Assembly: GCA_007132505.1 (NCBI GenBank)
Contig: SLOM01000150.1
Coordinates: forward strand, 1 to 45,574
Length of the DNA stretch: 45,574 nt
From: Candidatus Sumerlaeota bacterium
GTDB taxonomy: Bacteria > Sumerlaeota > Sumerlaeia > SLMS01
Direction of reading: 5' to 3'
The notes below the pieces were generated by a model. It was not told the DNA's origin. It did not search any database and saw only the letters and a list, made by a program, of their open reading frames with translations. A program made the translations under genes and the position numbers. Of the stretch, positions 8,387 to 16,790 are shown one piece after another; the stretch's first letter is position 1; each line of letters begins with the position of its first letter.

Positions 8387-9763
8387 ATGATTCCGCCCGC
8401 CAGGGGAAAACGCAAACCGCCATGCTGCGTGCTGCTTGCCGGCGCGCTGGTGTTGCTGCCTGTGTTCCTCTTTGGGGCGTTCTCGCTTGCGAGGGAGGTG
8501 CAGCTTTACGGCTCGATCCCGAACGCCTGGTTCGACATGGACGTGAGCCGGGTCGTGGACGACTGGACGTCCTGGGAAGGGTCGGACCGGGCCCGGGCAC
8601 ATCCGCTCTACAAATTCATCGCGCTGGCCGGCATTCCGGTGAACGAGCTCTTCTTTGGCGGCGAGGACCGGGACGCGGCGGGGAAGATACTCTCCGTGGG
8701 CATGATGACACTGGCAGCGGTCATGGCGGGCTGGCTGACGTGGTTGATCACGGGAGGGAGCCGGCGCGCGGCCGCGGTGGCCATGGCGCTCTTTGCCGCG
8801 TCGTACAGCACACTCCTGCTGGCGAGCTTTCCAGACAGTGCATCCGCCTCCGCCTTTACCTCCCTGCTTCCGTACATCTTCCTTTTCCATCGCTTGGGTC
8901 GTGGTTTCCGGTGGTGGGAGGGTGTCGTGTGGATCCTGGTCGGACTCGTGTGCTTCGGCATCACGGTGAGCCAGCTGATGCACTGGGTCCTTGCGCTGGC
9001 GTATCGTCTATACGCAGTCTTCCATGAGGAGGACGTCCGCGCGCGGCCACTCCCGCTCGGGAAGACACTCGGGGCGCTGGTGGGACTCCTCCTGGTTCTC
9101 TGGGCGGCGGCCTATCTCGCAATGGCGGCAAAGGAGGTTGTGTTCAAGGGGGCGGAGAAACACTATCGGTTTGACCGCATCGTGGAGCGGGAACTGCGCT
9201 TCGTGGAGACGGAGGAACTGCTTGAGGAGCCCGCCCGGCGGCTGGTGATTCTGGGGAGGCACTTCACGCTCTACAATTTCGTGTCACCGGAACCGGTCCT
9301 GAGCGAATGGTATCACCGGGACAGGCCGGAGCGGCTGTTCACCTCGCTCAGCATCCGGGAGGAGAACCTGAAGCAATGGCCCCCGTGGGCAATGCCGCTG
9401 CTGGCCTCGCAGATCGTGCTGCTGGTGCTTCTGGTGAGGTGGCACCGGATCAGCGCGCCGCTGCTGTTGCTCTGGCTCGCTGTGCTTTCCCAGTTTGGGA
9501 TGCACTATCTGTACGGGCGGGAGTTCATTATCTACTCGCCGAACTGGCACACTCTGCTTGTCGTGATTATTGCGGCGATTCTTTCGCCGAAGCTTTCGTC
9601 CGGAAGCGGCGTTTTCAAGGGCTGGCTTGCGCTGCACGTGATTGCGTTGCTGCTCTTCAATCTATACAGCCTGAACCGCGCCATCATTGTCTTTGAAACG
9701 GACTACCCGAAGGACCGGGTCATGGAGAGGAAAGAGGAGTACCGCGAGGCGGGGATGTATTGA
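8387..9763 (+). CDS. polytopic membrane protein of unknown function
   Basis: The product, about 458 residues, has around ten hydrophobic segments and a first extracytoplasmic loop with SIPNAWFDMDVSRVVDDW. The layout, large loop after helix 1 and helices spread to the C-terminus, resembles GT-C glycosyltransferases, but I cannot see a convincing catalytic motif. It starts 39 bp after the ArnT-like gene with GGGAG upstream; GTG at 8384 directly before the ATG is an alternative. Its last 44 bp overlap the end of a convergent gene. Co-expression with the glycosyltransferase suggests a role in surface sugar chemistry, which is inference. Confidence 0.65.
   Translation: MIPPARGKRKPPCCVLLAGALVLLPVFLFGAFSLAREVQLYGSIPNAWFDMDVSRVVDDWTSWEGSDRARAHPLYKFIALAGIPVNELFFGGEDRDAAGKILSVGMMTLAAVMAGWLTWLITGGSRRAAAVAMALFAASYSTLLLASFPDSASASAFTSLLPYIFLFHRLGRGFRWWEGVVWILVGLVCFGITVSQLMHWVLALAYRLYAVFHEEDVRARPLPLGKTLGALVGLLLVLWAAAYLAMAAKEVVFKGAEKHYRFDRIVERELRFVETEELLEEPARRLVILGRHFTLYNFVSPEPVLSEWYHRDRPERLFTSLSIREENLKQWPPWAMPLLASQIVLLVLLVRWHRISAPLLLLWLAVLSQFGMHYLYGREFIIYSPNWHTLLVVIIAAILSPKLSSGSGVFKGWLALHVIALLLFNLYSLNRAIIVFETDYPKDRVMERKEEYREAGMY
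9005..9014 (-). repeat. CGTATAGACG decamer
   Basis: Exact copy on the minus strand in the polytopic membrane protein gene, read as Arg-Leu-Tyr (CGT-CTA-TAC-G). Confidence 0.6.
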
Positions 9764-10412
9764 CAGCCATCAGTTCCGCGAACTGTGCGTCGCGGTGACG
9801 GGCCAGCAGCAACTCACCAGCCTCGACCAGCTCTCCCTCAACAACGGCGGCATCCACGAAGGCATGGGGCCTGAGGGGTATCTCCTCCTCGGCAGCAGCT
9901 TCGGCCAGGCCGGAGGTCCAGCCGTCCACAAGCGCGATGCCGCGCCGGCTTTGCAGTTCCGTGAGAAGCAGCGGAGCGCGGACGGCAAGAAGCGCACTGC
10001 CGAGGCCGGGCATATCCTCCCTGCCCGTCCACACGGCGCGCGGCGGAAGCAGAGGGTCCAGTTCCAGCGGAAGCTCGGCGGCAGAGTCCGGCAGGAGCCG
10101 CTGCATTGGCAAAAGGCCTTCAAGATTCCAGATGGCGCCCGCAGGGACGAGACTTCCGAGCGGCGCCTCCTCCGCTGAGGCGGAAGCAGCCCGGGCCACG
10201 GAGACCATGGCCTTTGCGCCGCGCCGTGCCGCCAGCCGCGCACCGGCATAGGCCATGTCGGCACCCTCCGTCACGAGATAGACGGCGGCGGGCTGGCCCA
10301 GCCAGTTGCCCCGGTGCAGGTGGAATGGTCCGTCCACCTCCGGCGTCCCGGAGGTGAAGGCCCGGGCAATGGCCAGGGCATCCTCCGGCGTGCCGGCGAA
10401 AAAGGCGATCAT
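9720..10412 (-). CDS. nucleoside phosphorylase-fold protein, divergent
   Basis: The 230-residue product starts MIAFFAGTPEDALAIARAF and has segments LVTEGADMAYAGARLAARRGAKAMVSV, GSLVPAGAIWN and ALVDGWTSGLAEAAAEEEIPL. These resemble the order of conserved parts in the PNP/UDP phosphorylase and MTA/SAH nucleosidase superfamily: the glycine-rich ligand loop, the region after it, and the late acidic site that normally reads VEMEGAA. Here the late motif is VDGWTSG, so the usual Glu and ribose-binding residues are not evident and activity is doubtful. The start overlaps the stop of the PEGA-TPR gene by 4 bp (ATGA). The 3' end overlaps a convergent membrane protein gene by 44 bp. Confidence 0.55.
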   Translation of the reverse strand: MIAFFAGTPEDALAIARAFTSGTPEVDGPFHLHRGNWLGQPAAVYLVTEGADMAYAGARLAARRGAKAMVSVARAASASAEEAPLGSLVPAGAIWNLEGLLPMQRLLPDSAAELPLELDPLLPPRAVWTGREDMPGLGSALLAVRAPLLLTELQSRRGIALVDGWTSGLAEAAAEEEIPLRPHAFVDAAVVEGELVEAGELLLARHRDAQFAELMAVNTSPPRGTPLSSP

Positions 10413-11296
10413 GGCTGGCGCACCTCCAGGCGGTGAAGCCACTCGTACAGCTCGTCGGCGCGTTCCGTGTCCAGCCGTGCATTGCGATCGTTCCCAAGCT
10501 CCGTGTGGATGCGCGCACGGGTGCGGAGATTCCGCCAACCATTCGGTTCCTGCACCACGGCGTGGTTTGCGGCGGAAAGGGCGCGATCCGTTTCTCCCAT
10601 TTCGGCCAGGATGTCGGCGCGCACCCGCCAGGCCATTGCATGGGTCCCCTCAAGGCCGATGGCGCGTTCCGAGGCGGCGAGTGCCTCGCGGAACCGTCCG
10701 GCCCGCAGGTGGTAGCGTGCGCGGAGGGCCTCCAGCGTTGCGTCCTCCTCAAGCGCCCGGTCGGCGCGGGCGAGCAACCGCTCCGCCTCCTCCTCGTCAA
10801 ACGTCAGGTAAAGGGCGATGAGGAGCAGGTGAGCGTTGTCCGGGAAATGGAGGATCGTGCGGAAGACGTCCTGGCTGACGGCATCGTAGTTCTCGGTCGT
10901 GACGGGCCGGGCCGGGAGGACGGCCATCTGGGCGCCGCCATCCCCGACCTCGAACGGCTGGAGGACGGGCACGATGGCGTCCGCACTGGCTGAGAGGAAA
11001 TACCGTCCGGCTGGCAGTTTGGTGCGCAGGGGCGTGGTGCCGAGCCGGTTGCCGTCCAGCCAGACGTCCATCTGCAGCCGGGCCGCGGATTGAAAGCGGA
11101 CCTCAAAGACGGGGGCTTCATCCGGCGCCTGGAACTCCGCCGGAGGCTCGACCTGCTCGGGCTCCTCCTCCGGTGCGGGGACTTGCTCCGCTGCTTCCGG
11201 AGGCTCGGACACACCCTCCCCGTCGCTCTCCGCCGCGGTGCGCGTGGCCGTGGAGAACAGGACGAGGACAAAGAGAACTGTCAGGTAAAGCCGCAG
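10409..11296 (-). CDS. secreted PEGA-domain TPR protein
   Basis: After a signal peptide (RLYLTVLFVLVLFSTATRTAAES) comes a Glu/Pro-rich linker, then a PEGA domain with VWLDGNRLGTTPLRTKLPAGRYFLSASA, then TPR-like helices (FDEEEAERLLARADRALEE, AGRFREALAASERAIGL, MGETDRALSAANHAV). PEGA domains are beta-sandwich modules of surface and periplasmic proteins; the job here is unknown. No ATG, GTG or TTG lies in frame between the signal peptide and deep inside recA. A CTG at 11296 is preceded by GGGGAG seven bases upstream and gives a perfect signal peptide, so I take it as the start. It begins 4 bp after the recA stop codon and overlaps the next gene by 4 bp. Confidence 0.7.
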   Translation of the reverse strand: MRLYLTVLFVLVLFSTATRTAAESDGEGVSEPPEAAEQVPAPEEEPEQVEPPAEFQAPDEAPVFEVRFQSAARLQMDVWLDGNRLGTTPLRTKLPAGRYFLSASADAIVPVLQPFEVGDGGAQMAVLPARPVTTENYDAVSQDVFRTILHFPDNAHLLLIALYLTFDEEEAERLLARADRALEEDATLEALRARYHLRAGRFREALAASERAIGLEGTHAMAWRVRADILAEMGETDRALSAANHAVVQEPNGWRNLRTRARIHTELGNDRNARLDTERADELYEWLHRLEVRQP

Positions 11297-11300
11297 TGTC

Positions 11301-12350
11301 TTACTCCCCGGCCTCGGCCGCTTCGGGTGACGGAGCCCCGCATGCAGTGCGGATTTCCGCCTCGATCTGCTCGAGCAACTCCGGGTTCTGCCGCAGCGTC
11401 TCGCGGGACTTCTCGCGCCCCTGCCCGAGCCGCTCGCCCTTGTAGGAGAACCACGAACCGCTCTTCTCCAGCACATTCATCTGCGCGCCGAGGTCAAGCA
11501 CATCGCCTTCGCGGCTGATGCCCTGTCCGAAGAGGATGTCGAACTCAGCCTCGCGGAAGGGGGAGGCACACTTGTTCTTCACGACGCGCGCACGCACCCG
11601 GTTGCCGACGTCGGTGCCTGCTTCCTTGATGCTGCCGATGCGGCGCACATCAATGCGGACCGAGGAGTAGAACTTGAGGGCGCGTCCGCCGGTGGTGGTC
11701 TCCGGGCTTCCGAACATCACGCCGATCTTCTCGCGGATCTGGTTGATGAAGACCACGAGGGTGTGGCTGTTGCTGATGGCGCCGGTGAGCTTCCGCAATG
11801 CCTGGCTCATCAGGCGGGCGTGCACGCCGACGAAGCTGTCCCCAATCTCGCCTTCGATTTCTGCGCGGGGGACGAGAGCCGCCACCGAATCAATCACGAT
11901 GACGTCCACGCCGTTCGAGCGCACGAGCGTCTCGCAGATGTCGAGCGCCTGTTCGCCGTTGTCCGGCTGGCTGATGAGCAGTTCGTCCAGATTGACGCCC
12001 AGCGCGGCACAATAGCGCGGATCGAGCGCGTGCTCGGCATCAATGACGGCCGCGGTGCCACCCTGCTTCTGCGCGTTGGCCAGGATGTGAAGCGCGAGGG
12101 TTGTCTTTCCGCTCGATTCCGGCCCGTAGATTTCCACCACGCGCCCGCGCGGGAAACCCCAGATGCCAAGCGCCCGGTCCAGCGAAATGGAGCCGCTGGG
12201 AATGGCCGGGATCTCCTGATCCGCGCGCTCCCCGTAGCGCATGATTACCCCGTCGCCGTGATTGCGGCGAATCTGCGTGAGCGCCAACTGGAGGGATTTT
12301 TCCCGTCCGCCCGCCGTGGCCGTTTTGCCATCCTTGGTCGAAGAAGCCAT
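11301..12350 (-). CDS. recA: recombinase RecA
   Basis: RecA polymerises on single-stranded DNA, drives strand exchange and triggers LexA cleavage. The 349-residue product is full length: Walker [10 protein letters not shown] at residues 76-84, [31 protein letters not shown], the L1/L2 region [22 protein letters not shown], and an acidic C-terminus. Start at the ATG at 12350. It is the first gene of a minus-strand run with the PEGA-TPR and nucleosidase-like genes and is divergent from a DegT-type gene across about 118 bp. I see no obvious LexA box of the Bacillus or E. coli type in that gap. Confidence 0.98.
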   Translation of the reverse strand: MASSTKDGKTATAGGREKSLQLALTQIRRNHGDGVIMRYGERADQEIPAIPSGSISLDRALGIWGFPRGRVVEIYGPESSGKTTLALHILANAQKQGGTAAVIDAEHALDPRYCAALGVNLDELLISQPDNGEQALDICETLVRSNGVDVIVIDSVAALVPRAEIEGEIGDSFVGVHARLMSQALRKLTGAISNSHTLVVFINQIREKIGVMFGSPETTTGGRALKFYSSVRIDVRRIGSIKEAGTDVGNRVRARVVKNKCASPFREAEFDILFGQGISREGDVLDLGAQMNVLEKSGSWFSYKGERLGQGREKSRETLRQNPELLEQIEAEIRTACGAPSPEAAEAGE

Positions 12351-12468
12351 AACACTATCCCGTGGTGTAAGGTCGCGGTTGCCCTGCCGGCAGCGTTCAC
12401 CGATGGAAGCGGTTGGACGCGGGCGGTGTCAAGCAGGAACAGACGAAGAAAAGGCGAAAATTCCCGCC

Positions 12469-13623
12469 GTGCCCCAGCACCCCATACCTCTCACCCAGCC
12501 CACCCTTGACGAGGAGGAGGAGCGCGCCGTCCTCCGTGTCCTCCGGTCCCGCTGGGTGACCCAGGGCCCGGAAATCCGGGCCTTTGAAGAGCAGTTCGCC
12601 TGCGCCATCGGCACCTCCCACGCCATCGCGGTGGCGAACGGGACGCTGGCTCTGGAAATCGCTTATGCTGCTTCCGGGCTAGGACCGGGTGACGAGGTCC
12701 TCCTTCCGGCCATCACCTTCGTGGCCTGCTGGAACGCCGTGCTGCGGGCCGGGGCGGTGCCGGTGCTGGCGGATGTGCAGGGCCTCGGGGACCTCACCCT
12801 CTCCCCCGCTTCCGTGGAATCGCTCATCACGGAACGGACCCGGCTGGTCATCACGATGCCCCATGGCGGATTCCCGCCGGACATGCAGGCATTCGAGGAG
12901 CTGTCCCGCCGCCGCGGCGTGACGATCATCGAGGACGCGTGCCACGCGCCGTTGGCGGAACTCAACGGGCGCAGGATCGGGAGCTTCGGTCTGGCCGGAA
13001 CGTGGAGCTTTTACGGCAACAAGAACATGACCACGGGCGAGGGCGGCATGATCACCACCAACGATGCGGCTTTCGCCGAGAAATGCCGGCTGTTGCGAAG
13101 CCACGGCCTGACGTCGGGCACCTGGCAGCGCGAGACCGGAGAGGGGCCCGCGCTCTACGACGTCCTGCAGACGGGAACGAATGCGCGGATGGATGAGTTG
13201 CGCGCCGCGATCGGGCTCGTGCAGCTCGAGAAACTACCCTCCGCCACCGCAGCCCGCCGCCGGAACGCGGAGCACCTGCGGGAGTTGCTCGCACCGCTTG
13301 GTGACCGGGGACTGGAGATTCCCTATGTTCACCACCGGGGCACCTCCGCCCACCATCTCTTCTGCGTGCTTCTCCCCCCGGATGCGGAACGGGAGGCCGT
13401 GATGAGCCGCCTGCGGGAGGAGGGCATCCAGACGTCCGTGCACTACCGTCCGATTTATGAGTTCTCCGCCGCCCGGGGCATTCACGATGAAGAGGAGATG
13501 CGCAGGCGCCTGCCCGTCACGGCGAAGGTGGCGCCCCGGCTGCTGACCCTGCCACTCGGCCCGCGGCAGACGGCAGAGGACAACGAACGCATCGCAGAGG
13601 CGCTCGGCCGCGCACTTGGCTGA
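12469..13623 (+). CDS. DegT/DnrJ/EryC1/StrS-family PLP aminotransferase
   Basis: These enzymes use PLP to aminate keto-sugars, often in surface polysaccharide or antibiotic sugar pathways. The 384-residue product opens IPLTQPTLDEEEERAVLRVLRSRWVTQGP, has the VANGTLALEIA and LLPAITFVACWNAVLRAGAVPVLADV blocks, IIEDACHA (Asp 156 binding the PLP nitrogen) and WSFYGNKNMTTGEGGM, where Lys 185 is the PLP-binding lysine. TSVHYRPIYEF follows near the C-terminus. The GTG at 12469 fits family N-termini; an in-frame ATG at 12403 would add 22 residues. Substrate cannot be told, though membrane glycosyltransferases are encoded nearby. Confidence 0.88.
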   Translation: MPQHPIPLTQPTLDEEEERAVLRVLRSRWVTQGPEIRAFEEQFACAIGTSHAIAVANGTLALEIAYAASGLGPGDEVLLPAITFVACWNAVLRAGAVPVLADVQGLGDLTLSPASVESLITERTRLVITMPHGGFPPDMQAFEELSRRRGVTIIEDACHAPLAELNGRRIGSFGLAGTWSFYGNKNMTTGEGGMITTNDAAFAEKCRLLRSHGLTSGTWQRETGEGPALYDVLQTGTNARMDELRAAIGLVQLEKLPSATAARRRNAEHLRELLAPLGDRGLEIPYVHHRGTSAHHLFCVLLPPDAEREAVMSRLREEGIQTSVHYRPIYEFSAARGIHDEEEMRRRLPVTAKVAPRLLTLPLGPRQTAEDNERIAEALGRALG

Positions 13624-14069
13624 GACCGGCTGCGCGTCATCCTGAGAAGTCGTGTGATGGTTGCGTCCTGCCATTTCTGGCTGAGCTGACACCGCGGTGG
13701 ATGACCGGCGATCCCATGATCCTGCACCCTCCTTCGTAGCGCCGTTGCGTGCTCCCCCCTCTCACAGAACTCACGCCACGACGCAAGGTTGCCTGTTGAT
13801 CCAACAGATTCTCAGAGATGCTGCCTGACTCATACCCGTGGACTGGTCATCAATCCCCATCGGCGTGAATCGGCAGAATCGGCGGATGTTTGCCTCTGAA
13901 CGGAGCGAGCCGCCCCGCCGAACAGCAGAACGGAGACTCCCTGTCATTCGGTCTGCACCCCCGTGTGATGCCCTCTGCATTCGGGCCTTGCCGCAAGGGT
14001 GCCCCGGGTGGACCCTCCGGCTCCCCGGCTAAGGCCCGTCCCCCCACAACCCAGAAGGAGCCTTCTCAC
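13624..14069. other. intergenic region with dispersed-repeat copy 2
   Basis: This 446-bp gap between the aminotransferase and protease genes contains repeat copy 2 (13859-13960) and otherwise nothing I recognise. No tRNA cloverleaf, terminator with a T-tract or promoter is convincing. The ribosome site AGAAGGAG at 14053-14060 belongs to the protease gene. Confidence 0.5.
13859..13960 (+). repeat. dispersed repeat, copy 2
   Basis: Ungapped partner of 55-156, same orientation, with the three ATCGGC units in its first 30 bp and the conserved central block CGAACAGCAGAACGGAGA. Open frames running through it into the protease gene are not taken as coding, because a better start with a ribosome site lies downstream. 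Confidence 0.8.
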
Positions 14070-15353
14070 TTGCCCAAGCCCACCATTGACGTCCTCGACA
14101 ACGGGGTTCGTGTCCTCTGCGAACCCATGGAGGGGGTGAATTCCGTCTTTGCGGGTTTATGGCTCGCGGTCGGGAGCCGCAACGAGCGCGAGGACGAGGG
14201 CGGCATGACCCACTTCGCGGAGCACCTGCTCTTCAAGGGTTCCGCGCGCCGGCACTGGCGCGACATCTCGCGCGCGATGAACCTCCTCGGCGGGCAGTTC
14301 AACGCCGCAACCTCCACGGACTGGGTGAAGGTTTACACCCGCGTCATCCGGAAGGACCTCGGCGAGGCGTTCGAACTGCTGACGGATCTCTTCCTGCGCT
14401 CCAGCTTCCCCGAGCAGGAGGTGGAACGTGAACGCCAGGTGATCCTCGAGGAAATCGCGATGTACGAGGACATTCCGGAGGACCTTTGCTTCGACCAGTT
14501 CACCCGGGCCCTGTTGCTGCCACACCCCACCGGCCGGCCGGTGCTCGGCGAGCCGGAGCACATCGCCGGCTATACGCGCGAATCGCTCCTGCGCTACTGG
14601 CGGGAGCACACGGTGCCGGGCCGGCTTGTTGTCTCGGCGGCGGGTGCGGTGACGCGTGACGAGCTTCTGGCCCGGGCCGATGCGATGCTCGGGCACCTGA
14701 CCGGCGGGCAAGGACCAGAGCTCCCCGGCGGGGAACCCATCTTCGGCCGGCACGAACGCGTCCTGCTCGAACGTCCCATCGAGCAGGTCAATTTCTGCCT
14801 CGGTGTGACGGGCCCACGCCCGGACCCGGAGGCGAAGCTGGCCTGGCCGATATACGATACGATCCTCGGCGGAGGGATGGGGTCGCGCCTGTTCGACGAG
14901 GTGCGCGAGAAGCGCGGGCTTGCCTACAGCGTCGGCAGCAGCCTGCAACTGATGAGGGACGGCGGATACCTGATGGTCAGCGGCAGCACCCGCCCGGAAT
15001 CCGCCGCCACGGCGATCGAGGTCTGCCGGGAACAGATACGCGACCTTGCGGACAACGGCCCCACGGACCAGGAATTCGAGACGGCGCTCAGCCTGCTGGA
15101 GCGCGGTCACCTGCTCGCCATGGAACACCCGGGTGTGCGGGCCACGATGAATGCGGAACGGATGCTCTACGGCGTGCCACACTTCGACACGGACGAGATC
15201 CTGGAGAAGCTCCGCACAGCGCAGATGGAGGATGTCCGGGAGGTTGCTCGTGGTGTTGCCGGTTATGGTTCCCCGGCGGGCTGCCTCGTCGGCCCGCTCA
15301 AGGGGGCCACCCGGCTGGAGGAGGTTTTTCCGCCCACCACCGGCGCGGCCTGA
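14070..15353 (+). CDS. M16-family zinc protease (mitochondrial processing peptidase-like)
   Basis: The 427-residue product carries the inverted zinc motif HFAEH (His 48, Glu 51, His 52) in GGMTHFAEHLLFKGSARR and the downstream acidic ligand region ERERQVILEEIAMYED. The C-terminal half has the family segment GGGMGSRLFDEVREKRGLAYSVGSSL, which binds substrate. This matches the single-chain PqqL/YmxG-like M16B peptidases, close in size to a two-domain subunit. The TTG at 14070 is chosen because AGAAGGAG lies nine bases before it and family proteins begin at this point; longer frames read into the repeat. It ends 39 bp from a convergent response-regulator gene. Confidence 0.92.
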   Translation: MPKPTIDVLDNGVRVLCEPMEGVNSVFAGLWLAVGSRNEREDEGGMTHFAEHLLFKGSARRHWRDISRAMNLLGGQFNAATSTDWVKVYTRVIRKDLGEAFELLTDLFLRSSFPEQEVERERQVILEEIAMYEDIPEDLCFDQFTRALLLPHPTGRPVLGEPEHIAGYTRESLLRYWREHTVPGRLVVSAAGAVTRDELLARADAMLGHLTGGQGPELPGGEPIFGRHERVLLERPIEQVNFCLGVTGPRPDPEAKLAWPIYDTILGGGMGSRLFDEVREKRGLAYSVGSSLQLMRDGGYLMVSGSTRPESAATAIEVCREQIRDLADNGPTDQEFETALSLLERGHLLAMEHPGVRATMNAERMLYGVPHFDTDEILEKLRTAQMEDVREVARGVAGYGSPAGCLVGPLKGATRLEEVFPPTTGAA

Positions 15354-15392
15354 TGCCCGGGGTTACCGGACAAATCGTTCGTCTAGAAAGCT

Positions 15393-16751
15393 TTACCCCG
15401 CTTCGACGCCAAGCTCCTTGAGCCGGCGCTGCAGCGTGCGGCGGGATATCTTCAGCATTTCCGCGGCTCGCGTGCGATTGCCCTCGCAATGGTCGAGGGT
15501 GCGCCGGAGGTATTCCGTCTCCACCTCCTCCAGCGACAGGCCCAGGGGGAAATGCAGGCCTCCGCCAGTGTCCGTCTCGGGCTTGAACATCGAACGGGGG
15601 AGGTCTTCCGGCGTCAGCACGTTGCCGCGAAGGAAGACGAAAGTGTTCTCAAGGACGTTGCTCAGTTCGCGGATGTTTCCCGGCCAATGGTATTTGGTCA
15701 GGACGTCGAGAGCCTCTCGTGAGACTTCGGGAACCTCCCGGTGGTTTTCACGGGCCAGTTCCTCGAGGAAATGGCGGGCAAGCACGGGGATATCCCCCTT
15801 GCGCTGGCGCAATGGCGGAAGGGTGATCGAGACGACGTTGAGGCGGTAGTAGAGGTCCTCGCGGAAGCGCCCGTCCTGTACGTCCTCTGCGAGATCCCGG
15901 TTCGTGGCGGCGAGGATGCGCACGTCCACTGTGATGGTCTCTGTACCGCCAACACGCTGTATTTCCCGGGCTTCGAGGACACGGAGGAGCTTGACCTGCA
16001 TGGAGAGGGGGACCTCGCCGATCTCGTCGAGGAAGATGGTCCCGCCGTGGGCCATTTCAAACCTTCCCTGGCGCCGGCTGACGGCTCCGGTGAAGGCGCC
16101 ACGCTCGTGGCCGAAAAGCTCACTCTCCAGGAGAGTCTCGGGAAGCGCCGCACAGTGCACCGCCACGAAAGGCTTGCGGGCGCGGGGGCTCGCGTGGTGG
16201 AGCGCCTTTGCCAGGACTTCCTTGCCGGTGCCGCTCTCGCCCAGGAGAAGTACGTTGGCGCGGGTGGGGGCGATGAGGCGCACCTGCTCGTAAATACGCT
16301 GCATTTCGGCGGTCTCGCCGACCATGCCGTCCATGCCGAAGCGCCGGCTGACCTGCTCGCGCAGGTTGCGGTTTTCCTGAACGAGGTTGCAGTGCTCCGC
16401 CGCTTTCTCCACGAGGATGCGCAGTTCCTTCACGTTGACCGGCTTGGTGAGGTAATGCCAGGCGCCTTCCTTCAGCGCCTCCACGGCGTTTTCGATCGTC
16501 CCGTAGGCGGTGAGGATGATGACCACGGGCGGCTCGGGGAGCGACGTGGCATGGCGCAGGACTCCCATGCCGTCCAGCCCCTCCATGCGAAGGTCTGTGA
16601 GGACGATGTCTATCTTCTCGGAGTTGAGCACCTGCACGGCCTGTTCGCCGCTCGGTGCGGTGAACAGCTCGTAGTCCGTCCGCTTGAAAGCCATACGGAG
16701 GCCCTCGAGGATTTCCTCCTGATCATCAACCAGCAGCAGGCGAAGATTCAT
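15393..16751 (-). CDS. NtrC-family sigma-54-dependent response regulator
   Basis: A receiver domain (Asp 9-Asp 10, phospho-acceptor Asp 53 in VLTDLRM, Thr 81, Lys 103) is followed by a sigma-54 AAA+ domain with Walker A GESGTGKE (171-178) and the GAFTGA loop (218-223) that touches sigma-54, and then a Fis-type helix-turn-helix at the C-terminus (NRTRAAEMLKISRRTLQRRLKELG). The 452-residue length is normal. It would activate sigma-54 promoters after phosphorylation. No sensor kinase gene is next to it; the gene before it in the same direction encodes a DUF502 membrane protein 39 bp away. I found no good sigma-54 promoter (TGGCAC-N5-TTGC) in the window by eye. Confidence 0.95.
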   Translation of the reverse strand: MNLRLLLVDDQEEILEGLRMAFKRTDYELFTAPSGEQAVQVLNSEKIDIVLTDLRMEGLDGMGVLRHATSLPEPPVVIILTAYGTIENAVEALKEGAWHYLTKPVNVKELRILVEKAAEHCNLVQENRNLREQVSRRFGMDGMVGETAEMQRIYEQVRLIAPTRANVLLLGESGTGKEVLAKALHHASPRARKPFVAVHCAALPETLLESELFGHERGAFTGAVSRRQGRFEMAHGGTIFLDEIGEVPLSMQVKLLRVLEAREIQRVGGTETITVDVRILAATNRDLAEDVQDGRFREDLYYRLNVVSITLPPLRQRKGDIPVLARHFLEELARENHREVPEVSREALDVLTKYHWPGNIRELSNVLENTFVFLRGNVLTPEDLPRSMFKPETDTGGGLHFPLGLSLEEVETEYLRRTLDHCEGNRTRAAEMLKISRRTLQRRLKELGVEAG

Positions 16752-16790
16752 AGACCGGGACTCTCCATAATACAGAATCGGGCGGGGCAG

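Noticed and set aside
7094..8983. 629-codon open frame antisense to the two membrane protein genes
   Set aside because: It spans the boundary of two real genes and the product is His/Gln/Arg-rich, as expected for an antisense frame of hydrophobic protein genes.
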